Under the pieces are notes generated by a model. The model had not been told where the DNA came from and searched no databases. It was given only the letters and a program-made list of their open reading frames with translations. Position numbers and translations under genes: made by a program. From assembly GCF_017639855.1 (NCBI RefSeq), contig NZ_CP072115.1:1804501-1868500 (forward strand): a stretch of 64,000 nt of DNA, in the 5' to 3' direction. Source of the DNA: Streptococcus sp. zg-86. GTDB lineage: Bacteria > Bacillota > Bacilli > Lactobacillales > Streptococcaceae. Shown in pieces: positions 17,158 through 25,512 of this stretch. The number at the start of each line of letters is the position of its first letter. Positions within the stretch are counted from its first letter, which is position 1.

Positions 17158-18015
17158 CTACTTACGATAGATTCTTTTTCTCTTCTTCGTAACTTGTTGT
17201 CTATATCGTATGATGATGATCACTACTATCAAGACCAGTGTACTATTGAAATAGAATAAATATTTGTAGAAATCTACTTGATTAGCTTTTTTTTGCTCGG
17301 ACTGTTCTTCTATCACATATTCGGTTCGCTCTCCCGTTACTAAAAGACGGTGGCTGTTAATCATATAGGGTGTGCAAGTCAAGAGCGTTACATAATCTTT
17401 TCCTTCCTCAATCGCAATAGATTTCAAGTCACTCGGTTCTACCACTTTGATAGAAATTACTCGATATGCCAAGGTTTCCTTGATATTGCGTACATAAAAG
17501 AGGTCCCCTTTTTTCACCTTATCAAGGTCTGTGAAGAGACGGGCAGTTGGTAGGCCACGATGAGCTGTTAAGACAGAATGGGTGCTGGCGCCACCGATTG
17601 GAAGCGATGTTGCTTCCAAGTGTCCCACGCCCTTTTGTAAGACCGTTTCAGTTGTCCCAGCATAAATTGGAAGCTCCTGAGAAATTTTGGGTATTGATAC
17701 ATAACCAATCTGCTCATTAACTTCTAACATGCGAGCGTATTCTTTTAAACCCTCTTTTTGGCGTCGCGTAAATACATCCTGAATTCCATTTTGTATTAAG
17801 TGCGTCTCATTATATGCTTGAGCCAAACTCATTCTTCTCTCAATCTCAGATGTATCAATAGTAGAAGCCTGTTTGTTAAACTCTCTAACTGTTACTCGAG
17901 AAGCGTGATAATACATAATCTGACTAACAATTGGAAAAAGCATAATCCCAAAACCAAGTAAAAATATCGCAATCAGAAACTTTCTGCTTTTTTTCTGCCG
18001 ATTTCGTTTACGCAT
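17158..18015 (-). CDS. Class C sortase (second, atypical lid)
   Basis: 285 residues with an N-terminal membrane segment (13-33), catalytic His152 (TAHRG), Cys214 in TLLTC and Arg223, plus a C-terminal membrane segment near 255-275, as in pilin-polymerising sortases. The lid that normally carries D-P-(F/W/Y) reads D-V-F (80-82) here, while the neighbouring sortase has D-P-Y. The gene overlaps that sortase by 8 bases. By family it should polymerise pilins or attach the tip adhesin encoded just downstream, 16 bases away. Confidence 0.92.
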   Translation of the reverse strand: MRKRNRQKKSRKFLIAIFLLGFGIMLFPIVSQIMYYHASRVTVREFNKQASTIDTSEIERRMSLAQAYNETHLIQNGIQDVFTRRQKEGLKEYARMLEVNEQIGYVSIPKISQELPIYAGTTETVLQKGVGHLEATSLPIGGASTHSVLTAHRGLPTARLFTDLDKVKKGDLFYVRNIKETLAYRVISIKVVEPSDLKSIAIEEGKDYVTLLTCTPYMINSHRLLVTGERTEYVIEEQSEQKKANQVDFYKYLFYFNSTLVLIVVIIIIRYRQQVTKKRKRIYRK

Positions 18016-18877
18016 CCTCTTTCACTTTCTTATGCTTACGATACATCCTGATGAACAATATCAATAAAATAATGAACAATGCTAAAGTAACATAAAAGAG
18101 AACTTTATAGACCTCATTTTCTTTAAAGCTACTTACTTCCTTCTCCTCAATGGCTTCAACATAATCAATACGGTGCCCCCTGACCAATAATCGATGAGTA
18201 TTGACCATATAGGGAGTACAAGTTAAGAGGGTTACATAATCATGACCTTGCACCACCGCTAACTGCTCAATATCTGTCGGCTCAATGACGGTAATTTGAT
18301 CCACCTCATAAGCTAAGGTCCCTCCAAGATAATGGATATAAAATTTATCTCCTTTTTCAAGTTTATCTAAATTTGTAAATAACTTTGCTGTCGGCAACCC
18401 CCTATGTGCAGTCAAGACAGCATGAGTATTATTTCCACCTACTGGCAAGGAAGTTCCTTCCAAGTGTCCCACCCCACGTTGAAGGACCATTTCTGAACTC
18501 CCAGCATAAATTGGCAAATCTTCTACAATTTTCGGAATACGAATATGCCCTATCTGCTCATTAACTTCTAACATCTTGGCATATTCTTTTAACCCTTCTT
18601 TGCGTTCTTCTTCTGAATAAGGATCTGCAATCTCAATATCATTACCAGAAGCAACACTGTCATTATAGGCCTCTGCTAAATGAATACGCCTCTCAATTTC
18701 TGATTTATCAATCTTTTTCACACCATCGTCAAAACTAGCTACTTCAACAATCGATGCTTGATAATAAAGATATTGACTAACCAAAGGGAATGCTACCACT
18801 CCAAATCCAACTAAAAAGATGAATAGTGAGAGGATTCGTCGCAGCGACCATTTTCGTTGCTTTTTAGTTCTGACCAT
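18008..18877 (-). CDS. Class C sortase (first)
   Basis: 289 residues. N-terminal membrane segment 14-33, lid DPY at 85-87, catalytic His158, Cys220 (TLLTC) and Arg229, and a C-terminal membrane segment around 257-277 with a basic tail. All features of pilus-assembly sortase C are intact. The start overlaps the minor pilin gene by 14 bases and its end overlaps the second sortase by 8 bases. Likely role: joining the backbone pilin through its YPKN lysine to the sorting signal of the next subunit. Confidence 0.94.
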   Translation of the reverse strand: MVRTKKQRKWSLRRILSLFIFLVGFGVVAFPLVSQYLYYQASIVEVASFDDGVKKIDKSEIERRIHLAEAYNDSVASGNDIEIADPYSEEERKEGLKEYAKMLEVNEQIGHIRIPKIVEDLPIYAGSSEMVLQRGVGHLEGTSLPVGGNNTHAVLTAHRGLPTAKLFTNLDKLEKGDKFYIHYLGGTLAYEVDQITVIEPTDIEQLAVVQGHDYVTLLTCTPYMVNTHRLLVRGHRIDYVEAIEEKEVSSFKENEVYKVLFYVTLALFIILLILFIRMYRKHKKVKEDA

Positions 18878-20033
18878 CCGCTTTACTCTTCTTTTTCAAA
18901 ATCCATACCAAACCAATAGCTAGTAGTCCAAGAACCCCTAAGACACTCATCGCCTCACCTGTATGAGGTAAGATTCGCTGAATAATTTTAGGAATATGAG
19001 GAACTGGTGGAGTTGGTACAATCGGCCTGTTAACAATTTCTAGAATCGTACCGTCCATATAAGAAGTATTCGTAATTGTAAATCGAATTTCTTGCGATAA
19101 GCGTGCATATTCTACACCATCTACTACTGGAGCTTTCTCTTCCTTTAAGAAGTAATCGCCATAAGGCAGATTCGTGACCTCGAAATAGCCTTGTTCATCT
19201 GACATTACCTGAAAAAGAGGATTTCTCTCACTGTCTAGAACCGTAAAGACAGCTCCTGGTAAGACTTTTTTCCTTTCATCGACTTTTCTAAAACGTTTAC
19301 CACCCTTATCTGTTGGTCTATTTTCTACCTCGATACGAGCAATACTTCCTTGTTTTACAGTAACGGCATACTCTTGATTAGGCAATAGGTAACCAGGAAG
19401 GGCTTTGACTTCCTTGAAATAATACTTTCCTTCTGCTAAACCTGAAATTGCAATACGACCATTTCGATCCGTCTCTAATTCATAAGTGCCATCAGCATCA
19501 AGTGTTGCTTGACCATTCTTAACCCGCACAGGCTGATGTTTTTCATCGTACAAGGTAAAACTTACTCCAGCAAGTGAGGATTTTGTTCCATCCTTCCATT
19601 CGTACTTAAATAACTGAACATCTCCTGTGGTATGATATGGTTTCGCATAAATGACATAATCTTTTCTCACATCATTTACTTCTAACAAAAACGGCGCAAT
19701 GGTTGTGACCAATTGCTTTGTACTTGTTGAGACTGCAACCACATAGTAAGTCCCAATTCCTAGCTTCGCAACATTCCTACCAGATTCTCCCGAAGCCTGT
19801 GTCTCAACAAAAGGATAATTCTTCTCCAAAGCCTCCTTCGAGAGAGTTTTTATTGTCTCTGCTTGTTCTTTATCTTCTACTTTAAATAACTGATAATGAA
19901 CATCTTGCTGACTATCGGGACTGATAATCGTTACAGCTACTTGCTGATCTCCAGCATGAACCTGCTGTACAAAGCTGACCAACCCCAATGCCAGACTCGT
20001 CACCAACAGACTGAGCAACTTCCTGATTTTCAT
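18864..20033 (-). CDS. Minor (ancillary/base) pilin with LPHTG sorting signal
   Basis: 389 residues from MKIRKLLSLLVTSLALG; an ATG 9 bases upstream (20042) lies only one base from AAGGAG and is less likely. Signal peptide ends near QQVHA. Two CnaB/SpaA modules follow: about 140-240 (E in YYFKEVKALPGYLLP) and 245-335 (E in YFLKEEKAPVV). A proline-rich segment (PIVPTPPVPHIP) precedes the LPHTG motif, a hydrophobic helix and a KKKSK tail. The Pro-rich stalk before the anchor is typical of basal pilins that tether the fibre to the wall. Preceded by two intercistronic hairpins. Confidence 0.9.
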   Translation of the reverse strand: MKIRKLLSLLVTSLALGLVSFVQQVHAGDQQVAVTIISPDSQQDVHYQLFKVEDKEQAETIKTLSKEALEKNYPFVETQASGESGRNVAKLGIGTYYVVAVSTSTKQLVTTIAPFLLEVNDVRKDYVIYAKPYHTTGDVQLFKYEWKDGTKSSLAGVSFTLYDEKHQPVRVKNGQATLDADGTYELETDRNGRIAISGLAEGKYYFKEVKALPGYLLPNQEYAVTVKQGSIARIEVENRPTDKGGKRFRKVDERKKVLPGAVFTVLDSERNPLFQVMSDEQGYFEVTNLPYGDYFLKEEKAPVVDGVEYARLSQEIRFTITNTSYMDGTILEIVNRPIVPTPPVPHIPKIIQRILPHTGEAMSVLGVLGLLAIGLVWILKKKSKADGQN

Positions 20034-20078
20034 TTCTTTCATTCTCCTTTACTTTCCTAAGAGCAAACATGTCTTTTC

Positions 20079-20128
20079 AAGTAGGATTCGGATAAATCCT
20101 ACTTAAGAAAACAGGTGCCAAGCACCTG
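20079..20128 (-). terminator. Two tandem intercistronic hairpins after the backbone pilin gene
   Basis: On the minus strand CAGGTGC-TTG-GCACCTG (20112-20128) is followed by TTTTCTT, and a second hairpin AAGTAGGAT/ATCCTACTT occupies 20079-20104. The first resembles an imperfect intrinsic terminator and could reduce expression of the minor pilin, sortases and adhesin relative to the backbone. Confidence 0.55.
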
Positions 20129-20165
20129 CTCTTCTTATCTCCATATCTTCATTCTTTACGAGAAA

Positions 20166-21917
20166 TTAGCTATGTTTTTTATCTTTTTTCAATCCGAACA
20201 ACGCAAGACCCATCAATGCAAGACCGCTTACTACGAAGATAATCGTACCGATGCCACCTGTATGTGGGATGTTTGGACGTTTGTTATTTTTAACATTTTG
20301 AGGATCTGCATCACCTGTATTAGATTCAATTGTCGTTGGTGTTTTGTTGTATGAAGTTTGGTTGACTTCAAATTCAATTCTATCTGCTAGGACAACGTAA
20401 CCAGCAGGAGCTTTTATTTCTTGCAAGTAGTATTTCTTAGAACCATTACCTGCTGTTGCAAGTTCACCAGTTGTTCCTATAGGATCATATTTTAATCCTT
20501 TGATTTCAAAGCTACCATCTGTTGCAGATTTCAAGATAATTTCTTTGCCTTCTGTAGCATTAACAAATTTACCAGTAGCAATAGCGTCTTTATTAGCAGC
20601 AAGTAAGCCAGCTGTCCACTTCATCGCTTCAACTGCTTCTTTGTTATCATACAACTTAAATTCAGCACCTGCTAGTTTATCAGTCTCTTTTTCACCGACT
20701 TTGACAAATTTCTTACCACCCGTGTAAACATAAACCGGTGGAGTTGGCGGTGTTGGTGGTGGAGTATCTTCTCCCGGAGGTGCTGGAGGTGTTGTTGGCG
20801 GCACTCCTGGAGTTCCTGGTGGTGGAGTATCTTCTCCTGGTGGTGGAGTCAATTCCTCACCATGATTACCACCCCTATTATTGAATTCAATTTGTGTCTT
20901 ATTGGCAATTGGCTTACCAAGTACAGCCTTGTCGTTGATTTTTGCCTTCAAGGTTACATCAATGTATGGCGCTGCATCTGTATTCTCTGCTTTGTCTAAA
21001 GCGGCATTGTCTTGCTGTTGTCCACGATTAGCTACTGGAACATTATCAGATACCCACTTCAAACCAGCTTCTGTCAAAGAAACTTTTACTGTACGTGTAT
21101 CTGCACTCCAATCAACTGTGTAATGTTCATTTACAGTTAATATTTTTGTTCCAACTTTAACATCTCCAATACCTTCATAGTCTAATTGTGGATCAAGAGT
21201 GTCATCAAATTGATATTTAGAGTAGTTATGAATATTTTTAGGAATCGTTCCTTTTAGGTGGAAATTGATGGCATCTCCAATGTTGTAACTTCCTTCATTT
21301 TGACCAACAGACTCAACATCCTTATCTGGTACTGGGAAACTAGATTCAACGTTCTTTGGATAAACGTTCACTTCACTCAGATAACCTGAACCATCTGAAG
21401 TCCCCATTGGAAAACTAATTCTAAACGGTACTGCATAAGCACTTGACACTGTAGCAGGTGCCGATTCCTCAATTACCCAATAGGTACCATTATCTTCTTT
21501 GCTAACAGAGAAAGAGGTAAGACCTTCACTGTCAGTTACTCCAGTTGAACCATTTTTCGTATATTTAACATCCAACTCTTCCTTCGTCATCTTGCGAAGC
21601 ATATCATCTGTAGCACCATCAGTAATCTTGTACCACTTAAATGTAACACCTTTTAATGGTGTAACATTTGTCCCCAATTCTTTCAGTGCCTCAGCTGATA
21701 ATTTTTGGCCGTCCCTATTTTCAATCAATTTGCTATACGAATCCGCACGCAACTTGTAGATATTAATCTTAGTTGTCGCAGGAATCTCTTTTGTAGTAAT
21801 CGGTCCTTCAGCTGCTACTGAAGTTACAGGTGAGAATGGTTGTGCCAAGGGGGCAACAACACCACCTAATAGCACAGCCAACACACCTAAATGGATAAGT
21901 TGTTTTTGTTTCTTCAC
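20166..21917 (-). CDS. Major (backbone) pilin subunit
   Basis: 583 residues. A GTG at 21917, 7 bases after AAGGAG, is the likely start (MKKQKQLIHLGVLAV); the frame is open to a TTG at 21944. The signal peptide ends near SVAA (36). Pilin motif EVNVYPKN carries the linking Lys188; E-box E500 lies in YYLQEIKAPAGY; the sorting signal is IPHTG at 550-554, followed by a hydrophobic helix and KKDKKHS. A 38-residue Pro/Gly-rich linker (357-394) separates the middle domain from the C-terminal CnaB domain. First gene of the pilus operon; its promoter contains a 12-G tract. Confidence 0.92.
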   Translation of the reverse strand: MKKQKQLIHLGVLAVLLGGVVAPLAQPFSPVTSVAAEGPITTKEIPATTKINIYKLRADSYSKLIENRDGQKLSAEALKELGTNVTPLKGVTFKWYKITDGATDDMLRKMTKEELDVKYTKNGSTGVTDSEGLTSFSVSKEDNGTYWVIEESAPATVSSAYAVPFRISFPMGTSDGSGYLSEVNVYPKNVESSFPVPDKDVESVGQNEGSYNIGDAINFHLKGTIPKNIHNYSKYQFDDTLDPQLDYEGIGDVKVGTKILTVNEHYTVDWSADTRTVKVSLTEAGLKWVSDNVPVANRGQQQDNAALDKAENTDAAPYIDVTLKAKINDKAVLGKPIANKTQIEFNNRGGNHGEELTPPPGEDTPPPGTPGVPPTTPPAPPGEDTPPPTPPTPPVYVYTGGKKFVKVGEKETDKLAGAEFKLYDNKEAVEAMKWTAGLLAANKDAIATGKFVNATEGKEIILKSATDGSFEIKGLKYDPIGTTGELATAGNGSKKYYLQEIKAPAGYVVLADRIEFEVNQTSYNKTPTTIESNTGDADPQNVKNNKRPNIPHTGGIGTIIFVVSGLALMGLALFGLKKDKKHS

Positions 21918-21960
21918 GTTAAATCTCCTTTTTCTTTTTATCAAATATGAAGACCCTTAT

Positions 21961-21992
21961 ATAATACCCCCCCCCCCCGAAGATTTTGTCAA
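21961..21992 (-). promoter_or_regulatory. Pilus operon promoter with a 12-base G tract in the spacer
   Basis: On the minus strand TTGACA (21987-21992), then AAATCTTC and twelve G (21967-21978), then TATTAT (21961-21966). The spacer is 20 bp, 3 longer than ideal; loss of three G would give 17. Transcription should begin near 21954, leaving a leader of about 37 bases. Confidence 0.75.
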
Positions 21993-22083
21993 GTATTTTT
22001 GTGCATATTTTTATATTCTTAAAATAATCTAAATTTTCTGATTCTATTGCATTGTTTCATACACATTTTATTTTTTACAAGAG

Positions 22084-22116
22084 CTAAACTCCTTTAAACC
22101 AAGGAGTTTAAAGCTT
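22084..22116. promoter_or_regulatory. Palindrome upstream of the pilus promoter
   Basis: TAAACTCCTT and AAGGAGTTTA form a 10-bp inverted repeat with a 6-base centre, about 95 bp upstream of the pilus -35 box. Possible regulator site; no pilus regulator gene is adjacent. Nothing else is evident between 21993 and 22272. Confidence 0.35.
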
Positions 22117-22272
22117 GCCAGTTTTAAAAAGCTATAGCAGAAAAGCTGTTTTTGACAAATTGCTCTGTATTTTTTCTATTCCTACAATATATGCTGTTGT
22201 AGAAAGTATTTTAATCTCATTTAACAACTAGATATTGATTCATACATTTATATACTGTTAAAATGCAATTGC

Positions 22273-22301
22273 AAAAAAATAGAGGATTTTTACATCCCCT
22301 A
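22273..22301 (-). terminator. Terminator after rsuA
   Basis: On the minus strand TAGGGGAT-GTAAAA-ATCCTCTA (one G-U pair) is followed by seven T. Confidence 0.85.
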
Positions 22302-22303
22302 GG

Positions 22304-23032
22304 TCATACTTCCACCCCAAATACAGCCAAGGCTTCCTCTTCAGCGGCGGTCAATCTGCGATGGGCTCCTAAATCTAGCTCATCTCCTAAAACCAAAGGC
22401 CCCATGCTGATGCGCTCTAGGTCTGTCACTTCTTTCCCACAGGCTGCAACCATCCGTTTGACTTGGTGGAACTTGCCTTCTGCGATACGAATGTGGACCA
22501 GTGAAGTTTGCCTGTTTTCATCAATCGCTACTATTTCTAAGTCAGCTGGTTGGCAAATAAATTCTTTTAATTCTATCCCCTGGGCAAAACGGTGACGATC
22601 TTCTTCTGTCATAATTCCTGCGACCTCAGCCCGATAGACCTTGTCCACATGTTTTTTCGGAGACAACATCTCATGCGCCAAAGCACCATTATTGGTCAAA
22701 AGCAGGAGACCATGAGTGTCAATGTCCAGTCTTCCGACTGGAAAGACTTCTTTTTGCCGGGCAGTCTCATCTAGCAAATCCAGAACTGTCCTGTGTTTCG
22801 GATCTTCGGTTGCTGAAATAACACCTTTTGGCTTATTTAAGATATAGTAAACAAATTTTTCATAGGTCAACACGTGTCCTTGATAGCTGATTTCATCCTG
22901 CACTTCATCAATATGGGTTTTCGCTGATTTTTCGACGACTTGATTGACCATGACCTTGCCTGACTTGAGGAGTTTTTTAACCTCTGTCCGCGAACCAAGA
23001 CCACATTCTACTAAAAATTTATCCAACCGCAT
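22304..23032 (-). CDS. rsuA: 16S rRNA pseudouridine synthase RsuA
   Basis: 242 residues from MRLDKFLVECGLGSRTEVKKLL, an S4 RNA-binding domain at the N-terminus, followed by the pseudouridine synthase fold with the catalytic motif GRLDIDTHGLLLLTN and the KxYRAEV segment. RsuA makes pseudouridine 516 in 16S rRNA; the RluB/E/F relatives are less likely by length. GGAG 8 bases upstream supports the ATG at 23032. The start overlaps the end of the MFS gene by 14 bases, so the two are cotranscribed. Confidence 0.88.
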   Translation of the reverse strand: MRLDKFLVECGLGSRTEVKKLLKSGKVMVNQVVEKSAKTHIDEVQDEISYQGHVLTYEKFVYYILNKPKGVISATEDPKHRTVLDLLDETARQKEVFPVGRLDIDTHGLLLLTNNGALAHEMLSPKKHVDKVYRAEVAGIMTEEDRHRFAQGIELKEFICQPADLEIVAIDENRQTSLVHIRIAEGKFHQVKRMVAACGKEVTDLERISMGPLVLGDELDLGAHRRLTAAEEEALAVFGVEV

Positions 23033-24179
23033 CAAATTTTCTCCTATTCTTCATCCTAATAGCAAAAATTGCAAAAACAAGACAGCTAATGGCAAACAAA
23101 CTGAAAATAAGGCTATAGCTCTCACCTATCAAACCAATTCCTTTTAAAACATAAGGAGATAGGGCACCACCTAAATTGCAACCAATCAAAACAACGGCTG
23201 TTGCACTGTTTAATAATGGTGCTGGCATTTCCTCTGCCAATTGATGAAAAATAGCAGTCATAAGAACACTATTGACAAAACCAGCTCCTAAAACAGCAAT
23301 AGCAAGAACAGATAAATCAGAAGAAAAGGCAATTCCCAAACTGGACAAGCCCAAGGCAAGATAGGAAAGACCTAATAGACGAGAGCCAAATCGCCTCAAA
23401 AGTGGCGCAAAAACCAAGCCTGAAACGATTCCTACTATTTGATAAAGTCCTAAAATAACACTCGCAGCCGAAGCTGTTCCTAGACTGCCTTGAGTGACCA
23501 TTAGGGGCACGCGTAAGCTGATACAAGAACTAATACAAACATTCCAACCTGCAAACAGAGCTAGACGAGCCGATTCATACCGAAATCTGACGGGGAGTCT
23601 TTCTCCTAACTGTACTTGATCCTGCCTTGATTTTATCTGATTTGGCACAAAGAAAAGATAGAAAAGGAGCACCAACAAGGCAAAACTATAAATAGTAAAG
23701 GCGTAGGTCCACTTAAACTTAATCAACTGCCCCACTAGCATAGTTAAAAAGGCAGAGCCAACCACCTCTGATGAGCCGCGAAACCCCAGCATTTGAATGC
23801 GCTCCGTTCCTTCGTACCTCTCGCTAATCATCGAAATCGCCTTAGCATTGATGAGACCGATTCCCATCCCCAAAAATATCCGCGATAGGAACACGAAACC
23901 ATAGCCTTGAAGCACCTGTGGCAACATGCCAGCCATACTCATCATAAGAAGTCCAGTGACAATCATCTGTCTTTCATTTAACAACCAATTAAGTTGCCGA
24001 TTCAAGACCAATACCAGCAAAACAAAAAAGGACGGCGTTGAAATGAGCAACTCGACTTGTTCAGCTGGATAGCTGTGAAAATAGTCAAGCATGGAGGGCA
24101 AAGCAGACGAGACCGAAAAGGCGGAAACGAGCATGGATGATAAGGCTAGAACACTGATTTTTTCAAGAAATACTTTCAC
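23019..24179 (-). CDS. Major facilitator superfamily transporter
   Basis: 386 residues with about 12 hydrophobic segments. The first half has a loop LSRIFLGMGIGLINAKAISMISERYEGTERIQMLGFRGSSEVVGS, matching MFS motifs around helices 4 and 5, and the halves are joined by a basic cytoplasmic loop (IKSRQDQVQLGERLPVRFRYES). Size and layout match 12-helix drug or metabolite efflux proteins (MFS_1). The substrate cannot be assigned. It lies upstream of and overlaps rsuA. Confidence 0.82.
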   Translation of the reverse strand: MKVFLEKISVLALSSMLVSAFSVSSALPSMLDYFHSYPAEQVELLISTPSFFVLLVLVLNRQLNWLLNERQMIVTGLLMMSMAGMLPQVLQGYGFVFLSRIFLGMGIGLINAKAISMISERYEGTERIQMLGFRGSSEVVGSAFLTMLVGQLIKFKWTYAFTIYSFALLVLLFYLFFVPNQIKSRQDQVQLGERLPVRFRYESARLALFAGWNVCISSCISLRVPLMVTQGSLGTASAASVILGLYQIVGIVSGLVFAPLLRRFGSRLLGLSYLALGLSSLGIAFSSDLSVLAIAVLGAGFVNSVLMTAIFHQLAEEMPAPLLNSATAVVLIGCNLGGALSPYVLKGIGLIGESYSLIFSLFAISCLVFAIFAIRMKNRRKFDAVG

Positions 24180-24262
24180 TATTTTTCCTCATTTTCTCTT
24201 TCAACCAGTATAGCAAATTCTTGTCCATCCTGCACCGTCTTTATTTCTCTTTCAATTCATGC

Positions 24263-24268
24263 TATACT
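24263..24268 (+). promoter_or_regulatory. def promoter (extended -10)
   Basis: TGC-TATACT; the -35 region (TTTATT) is weak. AGAAGGAGA follows as the ribosome binding site. Confidence 0.55.
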
Positions 24269-24296
24269 AGTCTTTAGAAACTAGAAGGAGAAATCT

Positions 24297-24911
24297 ATGT
24301 CTGTACTTGAACGATTAACGAAGGCTAGCCATTTAATTGATATGGATGATATTATCCGCGAGGGGCACCCAACCTTACGCAAAGTTGCTGAAGAAGTCCA
24401 ATTCCCCTTGTCTGATCAAGAAGTGATTTTGGGTGAAAAAATGCTCCAATTCCTCAAGCATTCACAGGATCCTGTTATGGCAGAAAAATTGAAACTCCGT
24501 GGCGGAGTTGGACTCGCAGCACCACAGATTGATATTTCAAAACGAATCATTGCAGTCCTTGTCCCAAATCCAGAAGATGAAGAAGGAAATCCACCAGCTG
24601 AGGCCTATGCCCTAGCAGAAATCATGTATAATCCTAAAATCGTTTCGCATTCGATTCAGGAAGCTGCTATGGAAGGTGGTGAAGGCTGTCTGTCTGTTGA
24701 CCGCGAGGTCCCTGGCTATGTCGTCCGTCATGCACGAGTGACTGTAGAATATATGGATAAAAATGGCGAAAAACACCGTATTAAACTCAAAGGCTTTAAC
24801 GCCATTGTTGTCCAACATGAAATTGACCATATCAACGGTATCATGTTCTATGATCGGATTAATCCAGAACATCCGTTTGCCATCAAAGAAGGCATGTTGG
24901 TCATCGAGTAA
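24297..24911 (+). CDS. def: Peptide deformylase
   Basis: 204 residues, the type II (Gram-positive) size. Motif 1 GVGLAAPQ is at 70-77, motif 2 EGCLS with metal ligand Cys131, and motif 3 HEIDH with ligands His174 and His178 and catalytic Glu175. The enzyme removes the formyl group from nascent proteins and depends on a metal ion. It is monocistronic, with its own promoter and terminator. Confidence 0.97.
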   Translation: MSVLERLTKASHLIDMDDIIREGHPTLRKVAEEVQFPLSDQEVILGEKMLQFLKHSQDPVMAEKLKLRGGVGLAAPQIDISKRIIAVLVPNPEDEEGNPPAEAYALAEIMYNPKIVSHSIQEAAMEGGEGCLSVDREVPGYVVRHARVTVEYMDKNGEKHRIKLKGFNAIVVQHEIDHINGIMFYDRINPEHPFAIKEGMLVIE

Positions 24912-24914
24912 TCT

Positions 24915-24943
24915 GAAAAAAGGCGGAAAATCTGTCTTTTTTC
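24915..24943 (+). terminator. def terminator
   Basis: GAAAAAAG/CTTTTTTC stem ending in a T tract just after the def stop. Confidence 0.7.
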
Positions 24944-24987
24944 TATGCTCAACTCATTGTGTATCTGATTTCTTATAAGCAAAAATC

Positions 24988-25016
24988 TTGCCGATTATAG
25001 GAAGAATCAGTATAAT
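24988..25016 (+). promoter_or_regulatory. Promoter of the small lipoprotein gene
   Basis: TTGCCG, a 17-base spacer and a consensus TATAAT (25011-25016), followed by AAAGGAAGA before the ATG. Confidence 0.7.
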
Positions 25017-25044
25017 AGAACGATAAATTGAAAGGAAGATACCC

Positions 25045-25512
25045 ATGAAATTTACAAAATTATTTTCATTTGCAACTGTGACAGCTCTTGGACTTGTCCT
25101 TGTAGCTTGCTCAACTCCAACCAATCAAGCTACTCCAGCTAGTTCAACGACTCCTAGCTCAGAAGTCATGACTTCTCCATCATCTGCAACAGATAGCAGT
25201 TCTACCAATGCTTCTCCTACTACTCCTGCTGCCCCAACTACTCCTGCTCAAACAAGCAATTTGGACGGTACCTACAAGGGAAATGACGAAGAAGATCAAG
25301 TAACTCTTGTCATCACAGGAACGACTGGAACTTGGACACAGGTAGAACCTGATGGAGAACAAGAAATCAAAAACGTTACGATCGACCCAACCAACCAACG
25401 CATTATCATTGGTGATGATACAGAACGCTACTTCTTAGAAGGAAATCAATTAACCATTGAAGACATCAGTGAAGATGACTTTAATGATAAAATTGTCTTG
25501 ACCAAGCAATAA
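25045..25512 (+). CDS. Small secreted lipoprotein with Ser/Thr/Pro-rich stalk
   Basis: 155 residues. Lipobox LVAC with Cys22, then about 50 residues rich in Ser, Thr, Pro and Ala (a flexible wall-spanning stalk), then a compact C-terminal domain beginning LDGTYKGNDEEDQVTLVITGTTGTW that looks like a small beta barrel. No enzymatic motif; I do not recognise a named family. The gene ends 9 bases before the left inverted repeat of an IS1182-like element, which may have displaced its terminator. Confidence 0.8.
   Translation: MKFTKLFSFATVTALGLVLVACSTPTNQATPASSTTPSSEVMTSPSSATDSSSTNASPTTPAAPTTPAQTSNLDGTYKGNDEEDQVTLVITGTTGTWTQVEPDGEQEIKNVTIDPTNQRIIIGDDTERYFLEGNQLTIEDISEDDFNDKIVLTKQ

Noticed and set aside
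21967..21978. The 12-C run as a sequencing artefact only
   Set aside because: It cannot be excluded, but the perfect -35 and -10 boxes on either side make a real spacer tract more likely, so it is kept as a finding with a read check.
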